Assembly (NCBI GenBank): GCA_011763485.2
Contig: JAANSK020290823.1
Coordinates: 1 to 20,046, forward strand
Reading direction: 5' to 3'
Length of the DNA stretch: 20,046 nt
Source of the DNA: Isoetes engelmannii
Taxonomy: Eukaryota > Streptophyta > Lycopodiopsida > Isoetales > Isoetaceae
Both the position numbers and the translations under genes were made by a program. The notes under the pieces are model-generated. The model saw nothing but the letters and a program-made list of their open reading frames with translations. It was not told where the DNA came from and did not search any database. Position 1 is the first letter of the stretch; the number at the start of each line of letters is the position of its first letter. Positions 9,521-19,625 of this stretch are shown piece by piece.

Positions 9521-9927
9521 TTTTAACGTCCACGGAGGCCAAAGGCCTATGAGACGATACATGCTTTTACAGATCACACAAAAAACTCAAATCCAACAGC
9601 AACTGTACAATGCACCTCTACTGCCGGGATGAAAAAACCCCACGTGGGAGGAAAAACCCTAACAGCAGACCATCAAATTCTCTGTCCTAGAAGAGAGACC
9701 CTGGTGGCCGAGATCTGCAGAATGTAAGAACCCAACCGGGCCACCATGGGTGACGCGAGTAACTGATGCAGTGGTATGTCCGAACACCTGAGATCAGTAT
9801 GGGCTGCTCGGACATTGGCATATGCCGGGCACAGCTGGAGGGCTGGAGGAAATATGAACATTTCTGTAATTTGAGAAATTAAGAAAAGGAAGTGCAATCG
9901 TTGGAGAGATGCAAGTGCATCAACCAC
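9521..9927 (-). mobile_element. LINE 3' end, second family, minus-strand copy
   Basis: On the minus strand a frame from 9927 to 9673 contains ALQLCPAYANVRAAH, PLHQLL and LGSYILQISATR. It aligns with ALQTCLAFDHIRARY, PLHEQL and LRSYLQEVMDTR of the copy at 4275-4520. Its 3' UTR has the same block (9619-9641, read in reverse, GGGGTTTTTTCATCCCGGCAGTA) and the same end sequence (9521-9537, reverse of TTTTAACGTCCACGGAG). The protein part is diverged, so this is an older or different member of the family. No TCTAT tail is seen beyond 9521. Truncated and dead. Confidence 0.55.
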
Positions 9928-9930
9928 AAT

Positions 9931-10538
9931 TTCTTGTTTTTAATTAGGGCAAGGGAACGAATCATAATGATTAGAGATCTTTGCCCCCATTCCCAAAAAG
10001 ACTTTTAGCTACTAATTTATTCCTTAAGTTACTACATTTTGGGTGCATTATCGTTTTGGGTGCCTCTAAATTTTTCTGGACCATTGGATTCTAGTATATC
10101 CTATAGTTTATATACCCTCTAAATGCATACAAGCCATATGCTTGAGATCAAGATGGGGTCCAATAGCCTTCTTTGAATCCCATGAGCTCAATGGCTAACA
10201 AAAACCAATTCAATGGCTGTCAACCATTCAATATAACAATGCCCTACACTCTTTTGAACCATAGACATAATAGAGTCCAGGGAATCGAGCCCTCAACAAC
10301 ACAACCACCCCAACATTTTATCCACAGTTGCAAACAACAGTAAAAACAAAAGACAGGTTGTTTTTTTGGAGATTCTTAAAAAAATACACGTAGTTATAGC
10401 GAGGTGTGGTTTTTCAATGACATGTTGTAGGTTTTCTTAGGGCAAATTGTAAAAATACTTCTATTTATTTGCAAAATTGTGAAAATGCTCCTGTTTTAAG
10501 GGTAGTTCTACTCAAAAGACCATTTTTTTCTTGATGAT
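9931..10538. other. Intergenic stretch without a recognised gene
   Basis: AT-rich DNA with no open frame of note on either strand. On the minus strand around 10274-10300 there is GGCTCGATTCC, one base from a Pol III B-box, but no matching A-box or tRNA fold could be seen. Confidence 0.4.
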
Positions 10539-10757
10539 CCAGATAAGAATGTGTACTTCAAAGGAGGATGTTGCTTCCCATCAAAGCTAAAATCACCTGA
10601 ATCGGAGTCCGAAATCACAAGTTATAATATTTCTTATACACAAAAAAATCTTAACCATAACTTAAAATTTTGGACTCCAATTCAGATGATTTTAGCTTTC
10701 ATGGGAAGATATCATCCTCATCTACAATTTATCTGAAGGGCACATCCTTATTTTGTT
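10539..10757. repeat. Foldback (MITE-like) inverted repeat
   Basis: The left arm 10564-10627 pairs with the right arm 10655-10719 across a 27-base spacer. Matching blocks include CTTCCCAT.AAAGCTAAAATCA, CTGAAT.GGAGTCC and AAGTTAT. I estimate about 80-85 percent identity with one small gap. Weaker pairing extends outwards: AGATAAGAATGTG near 10541 matches the reverse complement of CACATCCTTATTT near 10741. No transposase is encoded and no clear target-site duplication was found. The length and structure fit a non-autonomous foldback element or MITE. Confidence 0.75.
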
Positions 10758-10906
10758 ATGAACATATGCATGGGGGCAGGTCAAAACCGAATAAATACTA
10801 TATGGACAAGCTTCTGATGAGGCGGTGGCGCAGGTGGAACCGACAAGCTCGTCGTCCGCTTCTGTAACTGAGTTCGGGAGGTCCTCAATCCGGTGGCGCG
10901 GTCTTT

Positions 10907-13111
10907 GTGATGGCTCCAGCCAGATCGGATCTGCAGCCCAGGGCTGCTGGGTCATCAGAGATTCATGGCTTAGGTCTCAAGCCTAGGGAGATGGCGCGCA
11001 AGAAAGCCCTTGGGGATAAGGGGGCCGCTTTGGCTGACATACCAGTGGCAGCGAAATTGGGTTCGATAAGAAAGAGGCCAGCGGAGCGATCTGACTCGCA
11101 GGCAGACCAGGGGTTGGATGCGCAAAGGGACAGAGGTTTGTTGGGGGGTCTGTGCATGAGGGAAGCGAGTTCCAGGGAGATGCATCCAACACGGATCTGG
11201 GTGGGCAACAAGCTGGGGTTGGGAGTGGATTGATGGCAAACCGGAGCATGATGGCAGAGATGAAATCGATCGTGGAAACTCCCTCTGGTGATCGGTATGT
11301 TGATTACTCCCTTTCTCGATCTGATTTTGTATCTTCTCTGGATTGTGTTTTGGCAACCCCAGGCTTGGGAACTCTGCTTGTGTTGCCTGTAAGCATGCCC
11401 CCGCTTGAGACGGGGTCTCCAATTCCTTCCGACCCAGTAGTAGGGGCCGGAATGGCTATAAAGGAAGGGCTTGCAGATGCACCCATGGCTGTATGCCCTT
11501 TAGCAGGGGCTGGTTTGGCGAAACGAGAAGAGGTTGCAGCTGTGAATAAGGTTGTAAGAGCCCGATCGACTGTAAGGGAGGTGTTGGCAGTTGAACACAT
11601 GGCTGTAGGAGAGGATTTCGGTCATGGAACGGGGCCGCTTCGTGAACCTTTTGCTGTAAATTTGGAGGATGGAGCGCGGTCTGTGGGAGGGCAGCATGTT
11701 CAGGGGCAGACTTTAGAGGATGCAGACATGGCTCCACTTGGTGTGGCTGTGGATGCATCCCAGGATGCCAGGGCTGCTGCCCCTAATCCTGTGCGCCCTG
11801 CGTGGAGGGGGTAGGGACACAATTGCCCGTGTTACAAGACCGGGTTTCTTTGATTGGATCAAGAGGAAAGCCCCGGAGCATCGGGCAGCGCGGGTTGAGG
11901 AGGCTCTCAAGTTTGTGGAGGAGCATCATTCTGAAGATTTGAAGGCGTTGCTTCCAGAGAATCCGTGGATTGATATCAATCATGAACGCCATGTTCAGAC
12001 CATTGAGAAGTTGGTCTCGTTTGCAGTATTATTCACGGGGTATATTCTTGATACTCGGAGGTTTGGTGCGTGGCTTGCAGGACACTTGAAGTGGCTTGGC
12101 TTACCTAGGTATCAATCCCTGAAATTCTTGCCCAATAATTTCTTTCTCATCATGTTTGAAGCTGAGTCCTCGGTACGCCAACTGGTGAGTTGGGGGGTTG
12201 ACACTTTAGGGGGTGCTTACGTCTTGTATCTGTATTACACTCCGGGTATGTCCACCAGCTCCTTGACAACTGTTAAGATTCCGTGCTGGTTTCATATTGA
12301 GGATCTCCCTCCGGACATGATGGTGCCAGAATTTCTAGTTGCCATGGCGAATGGTTTGGGGGTACATTTGGCACACTCCATTGTGCAGGTCCCCAGGATT
12401 TGTGTGGCTCTGCCTGCTTTGTAGCCTCTGCCCACCTCTCTTCCAGTGCAAAGCGGCTCCTGACATTTTGTCTTCTGGTTGAAGCTGCTGAATGGTGCCG
12501 AAATCCAGCGCATATTTCCTTCTATTGAGTTGCCTCGTGATTCTGAAACGGCACCAGGGGTAGCTGGGTGTGGTCGAGATATTCCGGATGTCAGGGATGT
12601 ACCTGTTGAGCGGCCTGAGGAGGTGTTGGCGGATGAAGTTGTGGGGTGTGGAGGTGAGGACCAGGGTTGCCTCCCCCTTGTTGGGACTCTCGGACGTGGT
12701 GGCCCAGGCAGGGGCCGTGGTGGCTTGTCTAGAGGCCGTGGCGGTTTTGTTATGGGCCGGGGGAGCTTTGCTTGGGATCGTGGCCATGGTGGTTCTGCTA
12801 TGGGCTGGGATGGTGGCAGGCTGGCACTTAGCACTTTTGAGGCTGCTCCTTCAGGGGATGAGCGGGGCCATGGGGAGGCTGATGCAGCAGGGGGGTATGT
12901 ACTTGGTGGTGGGGTCCGTGATGCAGGAGGCGGGTCTCCTCCTGGTGAGGAGGCCAGGCAGCAGGCGGGTGGGGGAGCTCGCCGTATGTCTTGGGCTGCT
13001 GAGGTAGAGCAGGTTGGTGTGATTAACCCTTTGGCCCTGGATGATGGTTTAGAGGAGTTGGATGGCCTGGCGGGCAGGCATGCGGAGGTTCATTCTCCTT
13101 CTACAAGATGA
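10907..13111 (+). pseudogene. LINE ORF1 (DUF4283-like, RGG-rich C-terminus), broken
   Basis: ORF1 proteins of plant L1 elements bind element RNA. The frame begins MMAPARSDLQPRA at 10907, shifts into the 11152-11814 frame (low-complexity, Ala/Gly/Val-rich), then shifts again into 11720-12424. That last part holds the recognisable core: FFDWIKRKAPEH, an LGLPRYQSLKFLPNNFFLIM stretch, FEAESSVRQLVSWGVD, then IPCWFHIEDLPPDMM and ICVALPAL, a DUF4283 pattern. Two in-frame stops (TAG at 12422-12424, TGA at about 12461-12463) separate this from the rest of the frame to 13111, which contains GRGGPGRGRGGLSRGRGGF, an RGG-type RNA-binding tract. No CCHC zinc knuckle is visible where plant ORF1 proteins usually have one. 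The core call is firm; the joining of frames is inference. Confidence 0.75.
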
Positions 13112-16100
13112 ATAGGTCGATTCTGAGTTTGAATGTGCGGGGGTGCAGTCCTCTAGTGGCAAGAGGGCCCGTATCTCTTTGGCACTGCGACAGATGCGCC
13201 CGGATATTGTTTGTCTGCAGGAGCACAAGTGTCACAGGGGGGATATGTCCCGTTTGCTGGATATGGTGGGCCGCCAGTTTGCAGTTGTTGCTTCTTCTTC
13301 AGGGCGGACTAGTGGAGGTACCTTGATTGAGTGGAGGATGGATGTGCAGGTCACATATTCTACAACCGATAATTTTGGTTGCTGGATGATCATTAAGTGG
13401 TTAGAGGGTGGTCAGGAGTGGGGGATTGTCAATATGTACGCTCCGAATCAGCCGTCTCGACGAGGTGCATTGTGGGTCACTATCAGGCACAAGCTGCGAA
13501 GCCTTGGGGGCTTGCAGGTTGCATGGCTACTATTAGGGGATTTTAAGATGGTGGAGAGAGTAGCAGATTGCACTGGCCCTGGCACGCAGGTGGTACAGGG
13601 CTTTGAGAGAGATCAGTGGTCACGTCTACTACAAGATATGGCTATGGTGGAGGTTCTAGGTGACTTGTCTTTCACCTACTGTAATCGACAGATTGGGGCA
13701 AGTCATGCATATGCTAGTCATGATCGGTGTTATGGTTCTCCTCGCTCTGGATGGTGTGCCATCCTTGCGCAGGCAGAATATTTTGGCCTCCTCGGTTTCT
13801 GACCACTACCCTCAGTTGGTGTCTGAGCGAGGTGGTGCTATTCCTCGGCCCTCTAGGACGGTGTTTCGTTTGAACACCCGGCTGCTGAAGGATGAGGAAT
13901 TTTCGGCGCAGTGCCAGGATGTGTGGCTGGACACTTTCTCCTCTATGGGCGGTATGGCAGGCATGGTGGCAGCTCTTGCTAGGGTGAAGCATTCAGGAGC
14001 GGCAGGAGTTGCATACTCTCTACCAGGAGTTGGAGAGGATTCGGGCGCACCCTTCTGATGGGGTTAGGGAGAACGCTTAGTTGCAGCGAATTAGTGCTTT
14101 GGAGCAGGCTAAGGTTCGGGAGGCGCGTGTGAAGGCATTACTTGGTGGAAGGAGGGGGATATGAGTTCATCTGTATTCTTTCAGGCAGCCAGTCAGCGAC
14201 GTTATGCGGCATCTATGGCATCTCTTGCCTTGCCCGATGGCCGGTCATTGGAGGACCCTGCTGAGTTGCGGCGGTATGTGCATGCCCATTTCTCTGGATT
14301 CTTTGCGCAACATGCGCTCCCCTATGAGCAGGAGATGCAGGAGCTTGTTTTGGCGGCTGTCAGGCCTTCCATTTCGCCTCATCGGCGTGAGAGCCTGGAG
14401 CAGCAGCTTTCGAGGGAGGATCTCGCCGAGACATGTATGTGTATGGCCAAGGATAAGTGTCCAGGGCTGGATGGTATTCCTGTAGAGTTCTTCCAGACTT
14501 ATTGGAAGTGGGCTGGCGAGTCGGTGTACCAAGTATATCTTGAGTTGCTGCAGTCCTCATAGCTTGATCGGATCTTGAATACCTCATGCATTTTCCTCAT
14601 TCCTAAGGTGAAGCAGCCTTTCACCATTAGTGATTGGAGGCCTATTTCCTTGTTGTCCTCTATGTATAAGATCATTGCAAAAGCTCTGGCGGAGAAGCTG
14701 AAGCCAGTATTGTCCTCCGCCATTAGCAGGGTTCAGTCTAGATTTGTTCCCGGGAGGAACATTTTGACGAATGGGCCAGGAGAACAGGTCAGGGCATTGC
14801 ATATCTGAAGCTAGATTTTGGCAAAGATTATGACAGTGTTTGCTGGGAGTTCTTGTCTGCCATGATGTTGGCTTTGGACTGTGGCCCACAGTTCATAGAG
14901 ACCATTATGAAGCTGCACAGGTCGGCTCGAGCTACACTGGTGTGCCAGGGTGAGCCCTCGGCCTTCTTCTCATTGGGCAGAGGGGTGCATCAAGAGTGCC
15001 CTCTCGCACCGTTCTTGTTCACGATTGTAGCCGAGGCCTTGTCCCAGTTGCTTTTGGCTGCTGCGGAGGAGGGCGTGGTGGATGGGCTCCAGATGCAGGA
15101 TGGTAGCCAACAGATCATCAACCAGTTTGCTGACGATATCTTCCTCTTTCTGGTGGCAGAGGAAAGGAATTTGCGGAACGTGAAGGGTTTGCTTAACACC
15201 TTCTCTTTGGCCTCAGGTATTCTCTTGAATTGGGGTAAGTGCTCTGCATTATGGGCCTTGTCGACTCCGCCTCCTCCTTGTCTGGCTCTTTTCCCGTGGA
15301 AGGTGCTCCCAGGCAATGCATGTACGAGGCTGCTGGGTATTCCCTTTGGAGGGGATATCTCCCTAGGGCGGGTGTGGGATGAGATCTTGCAGGGGTTACA
15401 GAAGCATCTCAATTGGTGGAAGGGCAGTAAGCTGTCTATGGCAGGGAGGATCACTGTGGCTAAGTCGGTGCTTTGTAGCACGCATGTGTACATGGCATCC
15501 GCAATGCTAGCTCATGAGGGGAAGATGCAGGCGTTGGATAGGATGGTCCGAAATTTTATGTGGGGCGGGGATGATGAGGGGGCAGTGGTTAAGGTGGCGT
15601 GGCAGAAGTGTCTCCGCCCCCGGGAGGATGGATGTTTGGCCATCTTGGACTTGGAATTGCACAACAAGGTGTTGGTCTCCAAGTTTGTGTGGAGTATTCT
15701 GCAGGATGGAGCATCTTCTCCTGGTGCGGCGCTGTTGTTGCAGTCCCTTCGTCACTGTGTGGCGTTTGGGAAGCCTTTTGTTCATGTGGAGTTGACGTGG
15801 GCATTGCTATATGGGCTCAGGCCTTTCTCGCATGCATCCCCTTTTCTCACCGGGGTGTTGCGGGCTTGGGATCATGTGCGGGTGCTGTTCCATCTGGATT
15901 ACGTCTTAGTGTATCATCACTCCTCGCCTTTCTTGTGGGTCCCGTTGCCTCCGACGCACTTGCCTCTGGCCGCCACTGTGCACGCCCGGACGCAGGCTCG
16001 TTGGAGGCGGGCTGGTGTGCTCACCCTGGAAGGCTGGTATTGGGATGGCCAGGTAGTATCATGGGAGTTTTTCCGAGCCCGCTTTCGTCTGGGGGCCAAT

Positions 16101-16761
16101 GACCGGGCCATTTGGGAGCAGGTGGCCGGCAACATTCCACTGCACATACCTTTACTGCTTCAGGATGATGTGGTGGTGCAGGTTTGGAAGGTCCATCCTG
16201 ACGTTGACACTTCTTGCTTTGTGCGGTCTTCCTACCGTGCGCTAGTTATTCATGACACTTTGCCTCCCTCCGGCAAGTGGTCTCTGCAGCTTCCGGACTC
16301 CAGCTGGCGCTCGGTTTGGGTTTGGACATGGAGTCCCCTTCCCACTCCGAAGGTCAGGGGTGAGTCCTCTATGCCCTTGTTGCGGTCTTCATCTTGAGAT
16401 GGTGGAGCATTGTTTGGTCCTCTGCCCCCACTTGCAGACGGCCTAGGACTGGGTTCGGGCTCGGTTCCAGGTGCGGCTGACTAGCCAGCAGTTGCTCCTA
16501 CATTTGTATCCAGCTGCGTGTCCTCTTTTGAGGAAGCAGGTGTTGCATTTATGTGTGGCTTGGCTGGTATGGCTGATCTGGAAACGGTGGCGGCTGTGGA
16601 TTTTTCAGGGGATCCAGCAGTCTTTGGCCTCCCTGATCCCCCATCTTAAGTATAAATTATTCCAGAGTTTCTTGGTTTTTCCGGGACTGGCAGAGCGGAA
16701 GTTCGCCATTTGGCGGGACTTCTTGGGTGTTGTGAATGATGATGGGCACTTTGTTCAGTAG
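13108..16761 (+). pseudogene. LINE ORF2 (endonuclease, reverse transcriptase, zinc-binding tail), broken
   Basis: ORF2 nicks target DNA and copies element RNA. The start MNRSILSLNVRG at 13108 overlaps the ORF1 stop. The endonuclease shows DIVCLQEHK (Glu codon 13221), NMYAPN (13431), GDFK (13536-13547; GDFN is usual) and SDHYPQ (13798-13815). The reverse transcriptase shows KDKCPGLDGIPVEFF (about 14447), FLIPKV...ISDWRPISLLSSMYK (14590-14670), FVPGRN (14740), KLDFGKDYDSV (14808), GVHQECPLAPFLF (about 14980) and FADD (15126-15137). The tail has VAWQKCLRPREDGCLAILDL (15594) and CPCCGLHLEMVEHCLVLC (about 16376-16430). Damage: frame changes near 13135-13165, 13725, 13985, 14155, 14770 and 16360, and stops at 14078, 14560 and 16444. 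Near 16355 the joint KVR-GESS suggests lost sequence before the zinc-binding part. The final stop is at 16761. Confidence 0.85.
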
Positions 16762-16886
16762 CAGTTGATGAGATGGAGTGGTGGGGTATTGTTGTCCCTT
16801 TGGGGCAGTTCACTTTCCTCTTCACTTACTTTGTACCATTGCCATTCTTTTAATTTATTAAGATTTAGTTCTTCAAAAAAAAAAAA
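16762..16886 (+). other. LINE 3' UTR and poly(A) tail
   Basis: After the ORF2 stop there are about 110 bases of T-rich 3' UTR, then 12 consecutive A at 16875-16886. This marks the 3' boundary of the insertion. The following bases, TGCAGTATTTGTAC, are host sequence. Confidence 0.8.
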
Positions 16887-17545
16887 TGCAGTATTTGTAC
16901 TAGTATAACTTTTAACATAAACATGCAATATGACACTGTAGAAATAACTTCATCATTGAGCAAAAAACTTGAAATCACCGTCACTCAAATGGTTCGCCTG
17001 TCCTTTTGGGTCATTTTAAACTAGTGCAAGGGAAAAGTGGGACTCGGATGAGACCCACTTTAACCAAATGCGACTTAAAATGTTGTACCAAAATATCTCA
17101 CGGCAGTTAAAATCTTTCTACATTTCAAATTCTCCCCTAACGAAAATTGAGTGTAACATGGGATCCATTCTTGCACCTGAAATCTTCTCCGACTCGTATC
17201 CATCTCGTCTTCTCGGGTTATAACTTCAAGTAAAGACAAAAGGGGGTTAAGCCCACTCATTTTGGCGAAGGGTTTAGGGTTTAGGTGTCTATGATGCTTC
17301 GACCAGCAGGGCAAAGATTCACTAGAAGTGAGGATTAGTTTCTAGCAGCACATAAATACGTTATATGGGCTCGAATGCAGCCGCAAACTATCTAGATCAA
17401 TACCACAAGCATTTAACAAGTTTTAGGGTAAGAAGACAGCCAAAAGCAATAAGACATCCACCTTAAGGAAGCACAAGGAGAGCATCTGAGAAGGCCAGAA
17501 CTCATCTGCAAAATGATCAGCAGGATGAGCACGCTAGAAGAATAC
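16887..17545. other. Intergenic stretch with a nested inverted repeat
   Basis: No gene is seen. AAAGTGGG at 17034-17041 and CCCACTTT at 17054-17061 form a perfect 8-bp stem. Outside it, TTTTGGGTC..ATTTTAA (17004) and the reverse of TTAAAATGTTGTACCAAAA (about 17075) also pair, so a degraded MITE about 90 bases long is possible. Confidence 0.4.
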
Positions 17546-17672
17546 GAGCGCCTTGTAGAAGATAATTCCTGTGGGCGACGGAGTACTTGAGCGCTAGAAG
17601 ATAATTCGTGTAGGCGTCGAAGGAATACTTGAGCGCCAGAAAATAAAAACTGTGGGTGTCTAGAAAGAGTTC
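17546..17672. repeat. Tandem repeat, 42-43 bp x 3
   Basis: GAGCGCC/GAGCGCT begins copies at 17546, 17589 and 17631. Copies 1 and 2 share TAGAAGATAATTC.TGT and an AGTACTT/AATACTT end; copy 3 is more diverged. A partial copy (GAGCACGCTAGAAGAATAC) precedes at 17527. The minus strand is open through the array in one frame (17820-17413), giving a repeated RRPQELSS/RRLHELSS peptide, but nothing else supports a gene. Confidence 0.7.
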
Positions 17673-18129
17673 TCAAGATGGAGAGATGGCATCCGAAGTG
17701 CATGAAAATGCGAAATTCAAATCTCGCATGTGTGGAATTTGAAATATGATGGTACAAGATTGTCATGTGCCTCGGGATTTGTTTTGAAAAACGATGATGA
17801 ATTTGGTTTGAACAAGTCATGATGATTACATTTCAAAAAAATAAGATAAGATAAGATATATATTTTAACATCGTGCCACAAAGAAGAAATCATAGCAAAT
17901 TCAAACTTTGTGGTACTGCGTACTTGACTCGAAATTTGTATGTTGTGTTTTATGGACGTTGGTATTTTGCCAAAAATCTTCGCCCCGCAGGTTGAAATAC
18001 GACAACACACCAAATACAACCATATTGTATACGTGCATACTTCTCACAACCCGCAGTATAAAGCAGTGTCATCATCTTTAATACGCATTAATTGTGCCGG
18101 GCTTAGTTATCGAGGAATCCGGCGAGCGA
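17673..18129. other. Intergenic stretch without a recognised gene
   Basis: AT-rich DNA. Short frames on both strands have no motifs. A GATAAGATAAGATATATA microsatellite-like stretch lies near 17841-17860. Confidence 0.4.
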
Positions 18130-18170
18130 CACGTGGGCCCTATTAATGATCGCATCTCGCCTTATATATT
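18130..18170 (+). promoter_or_regulatory. Promoter-like G-box plus TATA box
   Basis: CACGTG at 18130-18135, inside ACACGTGGGCCC, is a canonical plant G-box/ABRE core. A TTATATATT TATA-like element lies at 18162-18170, which would put a start near 18195. No convincing open frame follows: the one at 18094-18300 begins before the G-box. It may be an old promoter, a non-coding transcript promoter or part of a retroelement LTR. Confidence 0.35.
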
Positions 18171-18376
18171 CTGCCCGGATTTCTTTGGACCGCTCCAAAA
18201 AATCCTGAGAGCCTTCCGATTTTGCGAGCGCTTAGCTGTACTGACTTTCCCGATAGTCCAAAAGGTCAAGCTCCCAATGGTGCTGGTCAAATCCGCCTAA
18301 AAAGATATTTTTCCCTACTATTTCTTGCATCAGCTTGTTGGTGAGCTAGATTTACGGTTTATTTCATGTTTTAAGC

Positions 18377-18407
18377 TTAAGAAGATCGCATAAGCAATCT
18401 TCTTGAG
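18377..18407. repeat. Short hairpin
   Basis: TTAAGAAGATCGC pairs with GCAATCTTCTTGA around an ATAA loop, with one G-T wobble and one mismatch. It lies about 180 bases downstream of the predicted start of the G-box/TATA promoter. Too short for a typical plant microRNA precursor. Confidence 0.5.
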
Positions 18408-18522
18408 CAAAGCTAGTGTTTCATAATAGCCTTTTTAGCTTAAAATAGTCACCATGGCGTACTTGCGCAGCTAGCAAGGATCGCCTTGGCGATGTTAATT
18501 TCAGAGTTAGGCAGTCTATACA

Positions 18523-18635
18523 GATGCTAAACTTCTCCTCCGCTGAAGTGTAATGTGTAGCTCTAGTATGTAGGATTGTAAGGTTGTTCTTCGTAGTGGA
18601 GTTGGGCATTACACTCCAACGAAGGGTTTAGCATC
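18523..18635. repeat. Inverted repeat with ~30-base arms
   Basis: GATGCTAAAC at 18523 pairs perfectly with GTTTAGCATC ending at 18635, and AGTGTAATG ending at 18555 pairs perfectly with CATTACACT at 18607. Between these blocks the arms are unequal. The spacer is about 51 bases, and a further TAGGATTGT...GTAGTGG segment inside resembles the reverse of CCTACTACAACAATCCTA just outside the right arm. Probably a degraded foldback element. Confidence 0.6.
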
Positions 18636-18659
18636 CCTCCTACTACAACAATCCTAGAG

Positions 18660-19142
18660 CAGGCCTTTAGATTAATGTAGTCGGCAACTTATCATGCGCA
18701 GATGTGATGTTTGTGAGCTGTTGGCTCGTAGCATATAATAAGTCTTCTTTTCTCTGCCTTGTATAGGAAACACGGAAGATGTTGCATTCTCAAGCAAATC
18801 GGAAGGAGGGGGAGCAAAACGCATGGAGGTGTCCGGTCTTGTGCGATAACGCGTCATGGACATGTAAGTTAGATGTATGATTAGGATTAGATGTTTATTC
18901 ACTTGTTATCAAGTTATGATGTAAAGCAACCGGTTGAAATTGAAAAATTTCCAGTTAAGATAATGTATTGTAAGAATTTTTTCGGCAAGTTTTATTGTGG
19001 TTTTCTATTAAGGCATTGGAAAGTCCGGCTCTAAACACAAATATCCCACAGACTAAAATAACCACAGGAAATTTTTTGATCGGACCTATAAAGTTTGTCC
19101 AACACTGCTAACACTCCTCCACCTTATAGAGAAGAGGAGGAT
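18660..19142. other. Intergenic stretch without a recognised gene
   Basis: No motif-bearing frame on either strand. The largest frames are under 80 residues and unremarkable. Confidence 0.4.
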
Positions 19143-19232
19143 AACCCCTCCCTTGAGTGGGTTATGCAAAATAATCCACGAGGCCGATAGGCCGAGTGGG
19201 TTATTTTGCATAGCCCACGAAAGGGAGGGGTT
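19143..19232. repeat. Strong hairpin: 43-bp arms, 4-base loop
   Basis: The left arm 19143-19185 and right arm 19190-19232 are reverse complements at 37 of 43 positions, with a GATA loop at 19186-19189. Two of the six differences would be G-U wobbles in RNA. The arms carry AACCCCTCCCTT..GTGGG and TATGCAAAATAAT. It could be a MITE, a terminal inverted repeat pair in head-to-head arrangement, or a small-RNA precursor. Confidence 0.85.
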
Positions 19233-19564
19233 GGCCTCCCTTAACCCCTTGTTCGAGCAGGTTCTGCTCGCTTCTGGCAGAATCAATAGAAACAAGGAAA
19301 GAAATCTAGAAACTAGAAGCAAGAAAGTAGAACAAATGACAGTACAAAGATCAAGTAACAGAGATCATGCAAAAACATGACAAGCATAGCCCTCCTATTA
19401 TGCTTCCTGGAAAAATCGAAGAGGATGTAGAGGATGAAATATTCGAAGCATTCCAAAGGATGAAACATTTAAAGCAGATGTTTTCTTTTCGATTGATATT
19501 GGGCTAAAACTCGTTCTTTATAAGGACTCTAACCCCATCAAAATCCCCTATTTCTGATAATCAT

Positions 19565-19625
19565 TCAAGCTTAGAAAAATCCCATGTTATGCTCTGAAGC
19601 CTAGAAAAAATCCCCTGTTTTTCCA
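19565..19625. repeat. Direct repeat, ~30 bp x 2
   Basis: CAAGCTTAGAAAAATCCCAT at 19565 and GAAGCCTAGAAAAAATCCCC at 19595 are offset by 30 bases, with a shared TGTT after each. Minor minisatellite. Confidence 0.55.

Larger units (their letters stand above)
10810..16886 (+). mobile_element. L1-type LINE retrotransposon, nearly full length, inactivated
   Basis: A segment of about 6.1 kb, much richer in G than its flanks, holds in order a DUF4283-like ORF1, an apurinic-type endonuclease, a reverse transcriptase, and a zinc-binding C-terminal tail. It ends at a run of 12 A (16875-16886), as expected for target-primed integration. The 5' edge near 10810 is set only by the composition change. I could not find matching target-site duplications by comparing the bases after the poly(A) with the 5' flank. 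At least six frame changes, several in-frame stops and an apparent deletion make it non-autonomous. Confidence 0.9.

Noticed and set aside
10274-10300. Minus-strand tRNA-like or SINE B-box (GGCTCGATTCC)
   Set aside because: There is no A-box at the right distance, no cloverleaf can be drawn, and no A- or T-tail bounds a SINE-sized unit.
12292-12834. Long minus-strand frames (150-180 residues, Pro/Arg-rich) opposite LINE ORF1
   Set aside because: They mirror the G-rich coding strand, and their proline and arginine richness is what the complement of glycine-rich codons gives.
14990-15493. 167-residue minus-strand frame opposite the reverse transcriptase
   Set aside because: It overlaps the conserved RT motifs on the plus strand, which explain the sequence fully.
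17413-17820. Repeat protein on the minus strand across the 42-bp array
   Set aside because: Openness follows from the 42-base period being a multiple of three. The flanks show no start context, splice pattern or domain.
18377-18407. MicroRNA precursor
   Set aside because: The stem is only about 13-15 base pairs, too short for the 20+ base duplex required of a plant microRNA.
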